From: Chloracidobacterium sp.
GTDB lineage: Bacteria; Acidobacteriota; Blastocatellia; Pyrinomonadales; Pyrinomonadaceae
Direction of reading: 5' to 3'
NCBI GenBank assembly: GCA_016716305.1
Contig: JADJWP010000002.1
Location: 804,501-868,500 of the forward strand
DNA: 64,000 nucleotides
Shown here: piece after piece, positions 23,434 through 32,459 of the stretch
Layout: the number at the start of each line of letters is the position of its first letter
Position numbering within the stretch: position 1 is the first letter of the stretch
The notes under the pieces: model-generated
What the model was told of the DNA's origin: nothing
The model's database searches: none
What the model saw: only the letters and a program-made list of their open reading frames with translations
Position numbers and translations under genes: made by a program

Positions 23434-26250
23434 CTATTTGTGGAACGCACAAAACTCGTTTGGCTCAGAACCTGCGCGAAAACTTCGGGATTCGCGGGCT
23501 GGACATCTCGAGGTCGCACGCATCCCGGTGACGGGACAGACGGTTACGCTTACGCTTGCCAGCCCGTTTGACGGCGCGACTCGGGCCTTTGACGGATCGT
23601 CAGCCGGCTCGGCCTTATCCTGCCACGTTCCGGTCAATGGCGTAGGTGTCGGTGCGCTGTTCCCTTCCGGGCCGAGCTCAGGTTCGATATCTTCGATTTC
23701 CAAGAGCTTGCGGCCTGGGATCGTTCCGCTTATAAATAATTCGAGCCTTCGGAATTCGGCCGGCACATCGGTCACAAATATCTCTATTTTCTCAGGTTCG
23801 GTTTCGACCGCCCATGCCGGATCATCTTCGACGGAATTTGCATTCTTTGGTGTCTGGGTCGGTGTAGGCGTAGGCGTGACAGAAGCGGCCTCAAGCCCGT
23901 CCAGTTCGCGAATGAGTGTGCCATCGCGAATGTCGATCTCGGCTTTGCGCACACCAGGCGGCATGACCCAATCGCCGTTCCATTCGGGATGTATCTCGAG
24001 GGCGGCTTTCATAAAATCGGCCCAGATCGGCATCGCCGAATCAGACCCTTTCATCCCCAGGTCGTCATTATTGTCAAAGCCAACGTAAACGACTGTCACA
24101 AGTTCCGGTGTAAAGCCGGCGAACCAACCATCACGCGAGGTGCCGGTCTTCCCGGCGATCGCGGCTTTGCCCGGAGTGTTTCGCATTCCCCAACCTTGCA
24201 CTTGAGCCGCAGTGCCGCGATTAACGACATCCTTCATGATGTCGTTCATTATGTAGGCAACATCCGGTCGTATTACGCTCTTTTTGTCTACCGGCGGAGC
24301 AACGCGGGTCGAACCGTCACCTGATGCGATCTTCGTGATCGGCATCGGCACGACCGCTTCTCCCAGATTTGCGAACATCGTATACGCAGCTGCGACCTGC
24401 AGCGGGGTCGCTTCCGCGGTTCCCAAAGCCATCGACGGATAGGCCCGCTCGACCTTGGGCATACCGGCGCGCGCGGCCAGATTCATGATTCGGCCGATGT
24501 TCACCTGCATTCCGATGTCTACGGTCACCGTATTCTTGCTTTTGACCAGCGCGTCGCGCAGCGTGATGTCCTGATTTGAAAAATAGTCACCGTAGTTGTT
24601 GGGAGCGTATGTATCCTGGTTGAAAGTGAATATCTTCTTTTCGTCCTTTATCACCGTTGCGGCGGTAAAAACCCGCGACGCAGGCTCATATGCGGAATTG
24701 ATGGCCGCGGCATAAACGAAGGGCTTAAAAACCGATCCGGGCTGCCGCAATGCGCTGGTTGCACGATTGAACTGATTCTGAAGATAGTCGCGCCCGCCGA
24801 CCATTGCGACGATCTCTCCAGTTTTTGGTCGGATCGATACCAACGCAGCATTGAGATTTCCCGGCTCCTTTTTCCTGAAGAGCTTTTCAAGCTTATCGAG
24901 ACGCGATGCGACGATCTCATAGGCGATCCGCTGCAGGTCGGGGTCGATCGAGGTATAGACACGCAGATGCTGCAACGCCTCAGGGTCGCTGATGAGTTTC
25001 GGAAGTTCATCGATCACGTGCTGAGAAAAGTAGGGCATGCCCTGCAGGTCCTTGCGGCTGGAGATCTGTTTCAATTCGAGTTTTGTCGCCCGCGCTGTCG
25101 AAAATTGCTGTTCGCTTATTTCGCCGGCTTCCAACATAGACTGAAGAACCTGATTCCGGCGTTCCTCTACCCGTTCGACATTTTTGTACGGATTATATCT
25201 GTTCGGGCTTCGCAGGATACCGGCGATAAATGCAGCCTCAGGTAGCGTCAATTGCGAGACGTCCTTACCAAAATAGGCATCGGCTGCTTCTCCCACGCCA
25301 TATATCGAAACCCCCGTCTGCTGGCCGAGGTAGATCTGGTTCGCATAAAGTGTAAAGATCTCCTCCTTGGTTAGCCGGGTTTCGAGTATCACCGACATAA
25401 AGGCCTCGGTGACCTTGCGTTCGATCGTCTGTTCGTTGCTTAGAAGAAGATTTTTGACAAGTTGCTGGGTTATCGACGATCCACCCTGGTTCGCGATCGG
25501 CGAATCGGTGTCTCCTTCATATCGCCGCCAAAGCGCGCGAGCGATACCTCGAAAATTCACGCCGTAATGATCAAAAAAGGCTCGATCCTCGGTGACCGTT
25601 ATCGCCTTGATAAGATGCGCCGGGAGATCGGCAAATTTAACGGTTCGGCGTCGGCCGTCGCCTTCGGCAGCGATAGTGCTAAGCATTTTCGGCTCGAGGC
25701 GGACCGATCTCTGTTCAACGCCCGCACCTAGTTCAACGATCTTCGCAACGGATCTGCCATCTTTTGCGAATGTGACGGACACGCTAGGAAATGCCTTTTC
25801 ACCGTCGATCACTGCGATCGTTCCCGGTTCGATCAGGACATTGCCATTATCGATCGAATACCGGCTACGCGATGGATCGGCTCGGTTATGCTTTTCGATG
25901 TATCCAGCCGATCGCAGATAATCGGTCAATTGCTGCGGCGTCAGCATTTCGCCGTTTCTGAGTAATTTCGGCGCTGAATAGATACCTGCGGTCGGCGTGA
26001 AGACGTCTCCGCCGAGCAATCGCTGATCGATCCGGTCGGAAAACAAGAACCAAAAATAGGTCAGGGTCAGGAAGATCCCGAGGGCCAGAAAAGCTGCGAT
26101 CGATAACGTCCATCGGTTGAAAATGCGGCCCAGGAGGCGACGATACCATGATCGTGGCGGCGCTTTATAGGCAGTCACGCGATTTGCTTTGATCCAGCCG
26201 CGAGGCGGTCGCTTTGATCGCGTTGTCCTTTTGTAAAACGGGTCCTGCAT
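23434..26250 (-). CDS. Class A penicillin-binding protein, PBP1B-like
   Basis: A 938-residue bifunctional peptidoglycan synthase. After a basic cytosolic tail there is one membrane helix (about 48-70), a UB2H-like domain (about 80-185), the GT51 glycosyltransferase with catalytic E221 in TEDRAFFDHYG, and QGGSSITQQLVKN. The transpeptidase carries S506-VFK, S571-KN and K701-TG. A long C-terminal extension begins with a Thr/Pro linker (VTPTPTPTQTP, about 791) and ends with a cysteine-containing segment. UB2H in E. coli PBP1B binds LpoB; no lpoB-like gene is seen here. It builds and cross-links glycan strands at the outer face of the inner membrane. Confidence 0.93.
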   Translation of the reverse strand: MQDPFYKRTTRSKRPPRGWIKANRVTAYKAPPRSWYRRLLGRIFNRWTLSIAAFLALGIFLTLTYFWFLFSDRIDQRLLGGDVFTPTAGIYSAPKLLRNGEMLTPQQLTDYLRSAGYIEKHNRADPSRSRYSIDNGNVLIEPGTIAVIDGEKAFPSVSVTFAKDGRSVAKIVELGAGVEQRSVRLEPKMLSTIAAEGDGRRRTVKFADLPAHLIKAITVTEDRAFFDHYGVNFRGIARALWRRYEGDTDSPIANQGGSSITQQLVKNLLLSNEQTIERKVTEAFMSVILETRLTKEEIFTLYANQIYLGQQTGVSIYGVGEAADAYFGKDVSQLTLPEAAFIAGILRSPNRYNPYKNVERVEERRNQVLQSMLEAGEISEQQFSTARATKLELKQISSRKDLQGMPYFSQHVIDELPKLISDPEALQHLRVYTSIDPDLQRIAYEIVASRLDKLEKLFRKKEPGNLNAALVSIRPKTGEIVAMVGGRDYLQNQFNRATSALRQPGSVFKPFVYAAAINSAYEPASRVFTAATVIKDEKKIFTFNQDTYAPNNYGDYFSNQDITLRDALVKSKNTVTVDIGMQVNIGRIMNLAARAGMPKVERAYPSMALGTAEATPLQVAAAYTMFANLGEAVVPMPITKIASGDGSTRVAPPVDKKSVIRPDVAYIMNDIMKDVVNRGTAAQVQGWGMRNTPGKAAIAGKTGTSRDGWFAGFTPELVTVVYVGFDNNDDLGMKGSDSAMPIWADFMKAALEIHPEWNGDWVMPPGVRKAEIDIRDGTLIRELDGLEAASVTPTPTPTQTPKNANSVEDDPAWAVETEPEKIEIFVTDVPAEFRRLELFISGTIPGRKLLEIEDIEPELGPEGNSAPTPTPLTGTWQDKAEPADDPSKARVAPSNGLASVSVTVCPVTGMRATSRCPARESRSFRAGSEPNEFCAFHK

Positions 26251-26350
26251 TTCAGATGGGCCTGAGAAGAGTTAGTGCGGTTTCGGATTTAGGCGGTTGC
26301 CCTGTAAAATTCTAAAGGTTTAACAGTAGCGTGTCTAGCAATTTTACCGA

Positions 26351-27199
26351 ATGAAGATCCTCGTAACCGGCGGCAGCGGCTATCTCGGCACCCATATAAA
26401 GCGATATTTCGAGGCCGACGACCTCTCGCGTCGCTCAGATCTTGACGTGTTGAACCTGCAGGACGTACATATCGCTTCGGAATACGATGTGGTCATCCAC
26501 CTCGCCGCCCATCTGGATAAATCGCCCGAAGCTGCAGAAGAGGTATTTTTGACAAATGTCGAAGGAACGATAAATCTGCTTCGGGTTATGAAGAAAGATT
26601 CGGTCTTCATATTTGCCTCGACGAAAGACGTCTACGGCAGGTTTGCGGACAAGTATCGCGAGGTTCCGGAAACGTGCGAGACGCTGTACGCCGGACAAAC
26701 GGCTCTCGAATGGTCGAAGCTGATCGCCGAGAGGTACGTCGAGTTCTTCGCACATCAAAATAATTTTCGCTCCTGTATATTTCGTCTGTCGACGATATAT
26801 GCGCCGCCGTCCGAAGGCAATAATCCGGGTTTTCCTGGATCATTCGCCGATAAGATCAACCGTGGAATACCGATCCGTCTTCCCGGCGGCGGTTCGCCTG
26901 TCCGGGATCTGCTGCACGTCGATGATCTCGCTGCAGCGTGCCGAGCGTTCACCGAGTCGGTCATCCGCCACGGACTGTACAACCTCGGCGGCGGCCGGGC
27001 GAACGCATTGTCGCTCACCGAACTCGTCCGCAAACTCGAAGGACAGTCGGGTTTACAAGCCATTGTGGATCAAGCGAATCCTCTGCCTGTGCCGGCTCCT
27101 GTAAATTATGTCTCTGACATCGGTCGTGTTACACAGGAACTGGATTGGAAACCCTCGATCTCTCTCGACGACGGCCTGCGAACGTTATTTGGTCCGTGA
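26351..27199 (+). CDS. NAD-dependent epimerase/dehydratase-like protein (extended SDR)
   Basis: A 282-residue protein with the Rossmann motif GGSGYLG at 7-13, then DVVIHLAAH and VFIFASTKDVYG, as in sugar-nucleotide epimerases. The catalytic YxxxK would be expected in the helix TALEWSKLIAERY, but the residue four before the lysine is Leu; the Tyr is missing there. A late motif, GGSPVRDLLHVDDLAAAC, is typical of nucleotide-sugar enzymes. It may bind a sugar nucleotide with altered or no catalysis. It stands 36 bp upstream of the heptosyltransferase gene, so a role in LPS or glycan precursor formation is likely. Confidence 0.75.
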   Translation: MKILVTGGSGYLGTHIKRYFEADDLSRRSDLDVLNLQDVHIASEYDVVIHLAAHLDKSPEAAEEVFLTNVEGTINLLRVMKKDSVFIFASTKDVYGRFADKYREVPETCETLYAGQTALEWSKLIAERYVEFFAHQNNFRSCIFRLSTIYAPPSEGNNPGFPGSFADKINRGIPIRLPGGGSPVRDLLHVDDLAAACRAFTESVIRHGLYNLGGGRANALSLTELVRKLEGQSGLQAIVDQANPLPVPAPVNYVSDIGRVTQELDWKPSISLDDGLRTLFGP

Positions 27200-27235
27200 A
27201 AGTGCAGGTCAGGGACTCGACCAAGGATGTATTGA

Positions 27236-28291
27236 ATGAAGATCCTCGTCCGCGGAACAAATTGGATCGGCGATGCGGTAATGTCGATCGGCGCACTGCG
27301 TGAATTGCGGCGGTTGTTCCCGGAGGCACATATCGCCCTGCATACTCGTCCTTGGGCCGAAGGGATATTCCGCGATGCCCGGTTTCTTGATGAACTGATA
27401 ACGTTCGATGACGGGGATTCGGATTTCCGATCGATGTTCCGTCAGGCAAAGATGTTGCGGAGCCGCGGATTTGACCTTGCAGTCATCCTCCCCAACTCAT
27501 ATCGGTCGGCGGCGATTGTCAAACTAGCAAGGATCCCGCGGCGATTTGGATATTCGCGCGAAGGTCGTCGGTTTCTTATGACCGATCCGATCGGTGTCCC
27601 TGAATGGAAAGATTCGCGCCATGAGGTTTTTTACTACCTCGAGATCGTTCGCGAGGTCGAATGGCGGATGCTCGGCACTCAGACGGTCGACGATTCGAAA
27701 GCAGCCGTCAAACTCGAAGTCTCCGACGCGCGGGTCGCCGCGGCCCGCGACATCTTAAAGTTCCACGGCATCGATGGTCAGCGGCCTTTGATTGCCATCG
27801 GGCCGGGTTCGGCGAATTCGAGAGCGAAACGATGGCCGTCTGCTAACTTCGGCCGATTTATCGATCATGTCGGCCGGGAGCTTGGCTCCGACATCGTCTT
27901 GCTTGGGTCCAAAAGTGAAGAGATCGTAGGAGCAGCTGTGTCCGCGGCTGCGCGTACTGCTCCTGTCTCGCTGATCGGAAAGACCGACCTTGCCGACGTG
28001 ACCGCGATACTCTCGCTGGCGGACGCTTTCGTCGCCAACGACATGGGCCTCGCGCACATTGCGGCCGCCGTAGGTACAAGAACGATCGTTATCTTCGGGC
28101 CAACAAATCATGAAACGACGCGGCCATTCTCACCGGAATCAGTTGTCGTCCGGGAACCTGTGGAATGTTCACCGTGTATGCTTCGGGATTGTCCGATCGA
28201 TCATCGATGTATGACACGGATCGCGCCGGAACGAGTTTTTACCGCTTTGTGCGATCTGCTCGGCCGGGCCGAAGCGGCAGATGTTGATTGA
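27236..28291 (+). CDS. waaF: ADP-heptose:LPS heptosyltransferase, GT9 (WaaF-like)
   Basis: A 351-residue GT9 enzyme beginning MKILVRGTNWIGDAVMS, the classical WaaF/WaaC start. IGPGSANSRAKRWPSANFG marks the nucleotide-binding part, ADAFVANDMGLAHIAAAVG the donor loop, and IVIFGPTNHETTRPF the end of the domain. A cysteine-rich tail (VECSPCMLRDCPIDHRC) matches heptosyltransferase II. It should add heptose to the LPS inner core at the cytosolic face of the inner membrane. The adjacent gmhB homologue supports this. Assignment as WaaF rather than WaaC or WaaQ is by resemblance. Confidence 0.85.
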   Translation: MKILVRGTNWIGDAVMSIGALRELRRLFPEAHIALHTRPWAEGIFRDARFLDELITFDDGDSDFRSMFRQAKMLRSRGFDLAVILPNSYRSAAIVKLARIPRRFGYSREGRRFLMTDPIGVPEWKDSRHEVFYYLEIVREVEWRMLGTQTVDDSKAAVKLEVSDARVAAARDILKFHGIDGQRPLIAIGPGSANSRAKRWPSANFGRFIDHVGRELGSDIVLLGSKSEEIVGAAVSAAARTAPVSLIGKTDLADVTAILSLADAFVANDMGLAHIAAAVGTRTIVIFGPTNHETTRPFSPESVVVREPVECSPCMLRDCPIDHRCMTRIAPERVFTALCDLLGRAEAADVD

Positions 28292-28295
28292 AACT

Positions 28296-28829
28296 ATGAA
28301 ATCGAGAAAGCAGAAGGCCGTTTTTTTGGATCGCGACGGGACGCTCGTGGAAGAGGTGAATTTCTTGTCGCGCGTCGAGGATCTGCGGATCTTTCCGTTT
28401 TCGAAAATTGCGCTGACCCGCCTTAAAGAAGCGGGTTTTTCGCTCATCGTCGTCACAAATCAGTCAGGCATCGGGCGGGGTATCTATACTGAAGAAGCGA
28501 TGCATGAGATTCACCGGGTCATGCAGGCAGATCTTTCGAGCATCATCGATGAGTTTCATTTCTGTCCACATTTGCCGGATGAGGGATGTTTTTGCCGTAA
28601 GCCTTCGACCGGGATGATCGAGTCGGCTTTGGCGGGAAGGGCGATCGATCTTGAAAATTCGTGGATGATAGGCGACAAGCGATTGGATGTCGAGACGGGG
28701 AAGAACGCCGGGCTTAAGACAGCATTGGTCAAGACCGGTTACGGGTTGAGTTCGCTCGATGATCCGTCCGTCGAACCCGATATCGTGGCCGACGATCTTC
28801 TCGATGCCGTCGAACAGATCCTGGGCTAG
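28296..28829 (+). CDS. gmhB: D-glycero-D-manno-heptose-1,7-bisphosphate 7-phosphatase
   Basis: A HAD-superfamily phosphatase of about 177 residues. It carries FLDRDGTL (nucleophile Asp and acid/base Asp), VVTNQSGIGRG for motif II, the zinc-binding loop CPHLPDEGCFCRKPSTG, and MIGDKRLDVETG for the last Asp pair. It removes the 7-phosphate in ADP-heptose synthesis. I prefer ATG 28296; an ATG at 28281 overlaps the end of waaF and adds five residues. The near-overlap indicates co-translation with waaF. Histidinol phosphatase HisB-N is the other member of this subfamily, but context favours GmhB. Confidence 0.85.
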   Translation: MKSRKQKAVFLDRDGTLVEEVNFLSRVEDLRIFPFSKIALTRLKEAGFSLIVVTNQSGIGRGIYTEEAMHEIHRVMQADLSSIIDEFHFCPHLPDEGCFCRKPSTGMIESALAGRAIDLENSWMIGDKRLDVETGKNAGLKTALVKTGYGLSSLDDPSVEPDIVADDLLDAVEQILG

Positions 28830-28842
28830 CCCGGCCATCGAG

Positions 28843-30336
28843 CTATTTGATTATGACCGGCAAGCTCACCATGAATGTAGCTCCTTCGTTTTCGCCGTCG
28901 CTTGATGCCCGGGCGGTGCCGCCATGGAGCTCCACCAGATTTCGAACGATCGCAAGCCCGAGCCCGAGCCCGCTTTTGTTCGAATCCGTTCCGACGTCCT
29001 GACGAAATCGCTCGAATACCATCGGCAAGAAAGCCTGGCTGATCCCGACGCCGGTGTCTTTGACGGTCACGTCCACCTTATCGCCGCCTCGCGAGACGGT
29101 TACGTCGACCATGCCATTTTCCGAGGAGAACTTTATCGCGTTTGTCAGAAGGTTCGAGAAGACCTGTCCGAGACGGTTTGCATCCCCGAGAACCTCAACG
29201 TCAAGGCAATCGGGCTCGACCGTACAATTTATCGAAATATTCTTTTCAGTCGAATCCGGCCGAACGATCTCGATCGCGTCTCGGACCGCGTCGGCGATCT
29301 TTATCGGCCTGAGGTCAAGTTCGAGCTTGCCTGAGATTATCCGAGCAACATCCAGCAGATCCTCGATCAGCCGATTCTGCGTTTCCGAGTTTTTTATTAT
29401 CGTCCGAACGGCCTTTACCGACTGCTCTTCGCTTAGCGTACCGTTTTTCATAAGCCTAGCCCACCCGAGGATCGAGTTGAGCGGCGTCCGGAGTTCGTGC
29501 GACACGGTCGCCATAAATTCGTCTCTGAGCCGATTGGCTATCTCGGCCTCGCGCCTTGCCGCCTGTTCATTCATTAAAAGGCTTTCGCGCTCAGCCGCAA
29601 CGGCCTGAAGGCTTGCGTTCGCCGTGCTCAGTTCGACCGTCCGTTCGGCAATTCGCGATTCGAGTTCTTTATTCGATTCGATCAACGCTCTCTCGGCCGC
29701 TGACCGCCGCTTTCCTTCGCGCCAAACCAGAAAGTTCGCCGCTACGAGGGCAAGTACTCCGGCAACTGTCGCAATTATCAGGATCCGGATCGCCCAATTC
29801 AGGTTCTGGCTGAACCGGTTGTTTCGGGCCTGCAGGACGAATGCCTCGGCCGATTTCATACGTTCGATCGACGCCCGCGCCTGATCTGCCGCGGCTTTTG
29901 TTTCCTGCATCGACAGTTCGTTGAGGCCGGCGTCGAAACCACCCTGTTTTCTGCGCTCGATCTTTTGAAACGCTACGTCCCAGAAGCGGCCTAATGAGGA
30001 CTCGAGATTGGCGAGCTCCTCGAGTTGGGCCCGCGACGCTGAGACCAAAGCTCGTATTTCACTCAGGTTCGCAAATACGGCCGTTTTGCTTCGCTCAAAT
30101 TGTTCGAGATAGGTCGTATTTCCCGTGATGATGAAGCCGCGCATTTCGGCCTCGGCGTCAAGCGTCAGCGTCATCGTATTTTCGAGCTTAAGGGTCACGT
30201 CCTGTGCGTGTTTTTCCCAAGCAATTGCTTCTTGCAGCGAAACGGTGCTCTGATAGAAGAGAAGTCCGATGACGGCGAGCATCAGAAACACAAAGGTCAG
30301 GATCAACGGGAGTTTTCTCTCGGAGGTCATTTGCAT
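28843..30336 (-). CDS. CHASE3-domain sensor histidine kinase
   Basis: A 497-residue membrane kinase. Two membrane helices (about 8-28 and 178-203) flank a CHASE3-type periplasmic helical domain with AEMRGFIITGN. A coiled coil follows (LIESNKELESRIAERTVEL), then the H-box VSHELRTPLNSILGW, the N-box LLTNAIKF and the glycine boxes DTGVGIS and GLGLGLAIVRNLVELHGG. It should autophosphorylate on His. No response regulator is adjacent, so it is an orphan. It is divergent from the PilS-like kinase with about 265 bp between, and I could not detect a clear promoter there. Confidence 0.85.
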   Translation of the reverse strand: MQMTSERKLPLILTFVFLMLAVIGLLFYQSTVSLQEAIAWEKHAQDVTLKLENTMTLTLDAEAEMRGFIITGNTTYLEQFERSKTAVFANLSEIRALVSASRAQLEELANLESSLGRFWDVAFQKIERRKQGGFDAGLNELSMQETKAAADQARASIERMKSAEAFVLQARNNRFSQNLNWAIRILIIATVAGVLALVAANFLVWREGKRRSAAERALIESNKELESRIAERTVELSTANASLQAVAAERESLLMNEQAARREAEIANRLRDEFMATVSHELRTPLNSILGWARLMKNGTLSEEQSVKAVRTIIKNSETQNRLIEDLLDVARIISGKLELDLRPIKIADAVRDAIEIVRPDSTEKNISINCTVEPDCLDVEVLGDANRLGQVFSNLLTNAIKFSSENGMVDVTVSRGGDKVDVTVKDTGVGISQAFLPMVFERFRQDVGTDSNKSGLGLGLAIVRNLVELHGGTARASSDGENEGATFMVSLPVIIK

Positions 30337-30601
30337 GATCGTTTACGCGGGATCTTCCGTTTACAAGATACGATCTTTTCGATCGAAGCCGATGTCGTTT
30401 GAAATGACACTATGATATGGCAGCCACTTAATGATACCTTATCTGAAGTAAAGGGCCGGCCATTGGTCAGCTCCCGACCTTGGGGCAATTGCCATTTCAA
30501 AAGTTCAACGCCGGCCATTGCCTGTTCGTTGACAACCGCACTTTAATACAATTGGGTTTTTCGTCGCTTGCCGGTAACCGGCCAAAGCGGTAGTGCCAAC
30601 A

Positions 30602-32365
30602 ATGCTCAGTCTAGACGAAAACGGTCCGCCCGCCAATTTCCAACAGATCCGAAATATTCAGACCCTGATCATCGGACGCCTGATCGCGATATTCCTCCTT
30701 TTGATCACCAGCTGGGCCTGGTACGGCGGAACCGTCAGCGTCGCATTTGCCGATTTTCCGCGCGGCCCTTTTTACGTCTTTATCGTTTCGCTTAGCCTAA
30801 CGGCGGCATATTTCCTTTTTCTTCATACGGGCAAATGGCTGTCGTTTCAGGTGCGAATGCAGTTCATTGTCGACGCGATTCTGATCACATGGCTTGTCCG
30901 TTTGACAGGCGACATATCGTCGCCCTATATCACGCTTTATATTGTTCTGATAAGCGTGTCCAGTTTGTTTCTCAACCCCCGTTCGACACTCGGGATGGCG
31001 TTTATCTCGGTCGTCGTATTCACCTTGCTTCCGGTCCTTTCGGCTTTTGGCCTGATCGAATCGAGCGGCCCTGAGCAGAGCATTGCAAAGACCGCACAGA
31101 TAGTTAGCTTTCACGTGGTCGCATTTCTTGTTGTCGGATTATTGGCAGCGCGGCTCTCCGACCGACGATCGTCTGGCGAACAATTGAAAGAGACTGCCAA
31201 GAGCCTTGCAAATCTGCGGGCTTTGCACGAGCGGATAATCGAATCTATCCGATCCGGGCTCATTACGACCGATCTTGAAGGCAACGTTTATACGGTCAAT
31301 GCCGCTGCGACCGAGATCACGGGCTATCGAGCCGAAGACCTCGTCGGACGTTCGATCTTCCCGGTGTTTGGCGATCTTAACGAATCGATAAAGATCTCTG
31401 TTGCGGCCGACGCGATGGGCGAACAGCAGCCCCGGTTCGAGGCCGATCTGGTCACCCCTGAAGGCTTCGCGGTCAGGATCGGGTACGGTATCGCCCAATT
31501 GTACTCCGAAGAGAACGAGGCGAGCGGGCTCATCATCACTTTTCAGGATCTTACCGAAATACGCTCGATGGAGGAAAGCGTGCGTCGTAAAGACAGGCTC
31601 GCGGCGGTCGGGCGCGTCGGTGCCGGCCTTGCCCACGAGATCAGAAATCCTCTCGGAGCGATGCGTGGTGCGATACAGGTTTTGGAGTCGAATACGCCGC
31701 CAGATTCGGTGCAGGCTGATCTGATGGGCATAATCCTTCGCGAATCGGACCGGCTGAACAGCATAATCACAAACTTTTTGAACTACGCTCGCCCCAAGGC
31801 CGGCAATTATTCGGAGACGGATGTCTGCGAAGCGATCCGAGACACCATCAAATTGCTCCGCCACAGTCCGGACGTGAGTGAGAAACATCTTCTAAAGATC
31901 GAAGTGCCTGAATCGGCTGTGACGATCTCAGCCGATGTCACGCAGCTCAAACAGATATTCTGGAACCTCGCCCGAAATGCGATAAACGCGATGCCGAATG
32001 GTGGTTCGCTGACCGTCAAACTTGCTGCAGTACCGAACAATCGCGTGAGAATATTCTTTAAAGATACTGGGGCCGGCATGTCGCCCGAACAGGTCGAGCA
32101 GCTTTTCGAACCGTTTTCGAATTCGACAACCGGGGGCACTGGACTCGGCCTTTCGATCGTTTACCAGATAATCCGAGACCACAATGGTACGATCAATGTT
32201 CGCAGTGCCGAAGGCGAAGGGACGGTCATTACCGTCGAATTGCCGGTTGACAATGTCCGTCCCGCGGAACGAGTCAGCGATAACGGGATCCACGACTCTG
32301 AAGCACCGAGCAGGCTGAAGGACTATTTGAATGTTAAGGAAGATGAATCCGAAGTTTCTTCTTGA
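30602..32365 (+). CDS. pilS: PilS-like sensor histidine kinase
   Basis: I start at ATG 30602 (MLSLDENGPPANFQQI), 587 residues. The N-terminus has about six membrane helices (to residue 175), as in PilS. A PAS domain follows (about 205-315; ESIRSGLITTDLEGNVYTVN), then a HisKA region with LAHEIRNPLGAMRGAIQVL, LNSIITNFLNYARP, and an ATPase domain (NLARNAINAMPNGG, DTGAGMSPEQ, TTGGTGLGLSIVY). In Pseudomonas PilS senses membrane PilA and controls the sigma-54 activator PilR; the next two genes here are a PilR-like regulator and a pilin. The symbol rests on this architecture and order. Confidence 0.85.
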   Translation: MLSLDENGPPANFQQIRNIQTLIIGRLIAIFLLLITSWAWYGGTVSVAFADFPRGPFYVFIVSLSLTAAYFLFLHTGKWLSFQVRMQFIVDAILITWLVRLTGDISSPYITLYIVLISVSSLFLNPRSTLGMAFISVVVFTLLPVLSAFGLIESSGPEQSIAKTAQIVSFHVVAFLVVGLLAARLSDRRSSGEQLKETAKSLANLRALHERIIESIRSGLITTDLEGNVYTVNAAATEITGYRAEDLVGRSIFPVFGDLNESIKISVAADAMGEQQPRFEADLVTPEGFAVRIGYGIAQLYSEENEASGLIITFQDLTEIRSMEESVRRKDRLAAVGRVGAGLAHEIRNPLGAMRGAIQVLESNTPPDSVQADLMGIILRESDRLNSIITNFLNYARPKAGNYSETDVCEAIRDTIKLLRHSPDVSEKHLLKIEVPESAVTISADVTQLKQIFWNLARNAINAMPNGGSLTVKLAAVPNNRVRIFFKDTGAGMSPEQVEQLFEPFSNSTTGGTGLGLSIVYQIIRDHNGTINVRSAEGEGTVITVELPVDNVRPAERVSDNGIHDSEAPSRLKDYLNVKEDESEVSS

Positions 32366-32459
32366 ACTCGATGGTGGTTTTTTGTGAAAATAGAACGTGC
32401 GGTATCTGCCGCCCGGTTTCTTCCTGCTTCCCTTCTTTGCCTTTTGCGCCATTTCAATA

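Noticed and set aside
23390..24088. Plus-strand frame of 232 residues
   Set aside because: Antisense to the C-terminal part of the PBP gene; its low-complexity Ser/Gly composition is a by-product of the PBP linker.
27236..28291. Alternative role as a general GT9 enzyme outside LPS
   Set aside because: The neighbour gmhB and the cysteine-rich tail favour heptosyltransferase.
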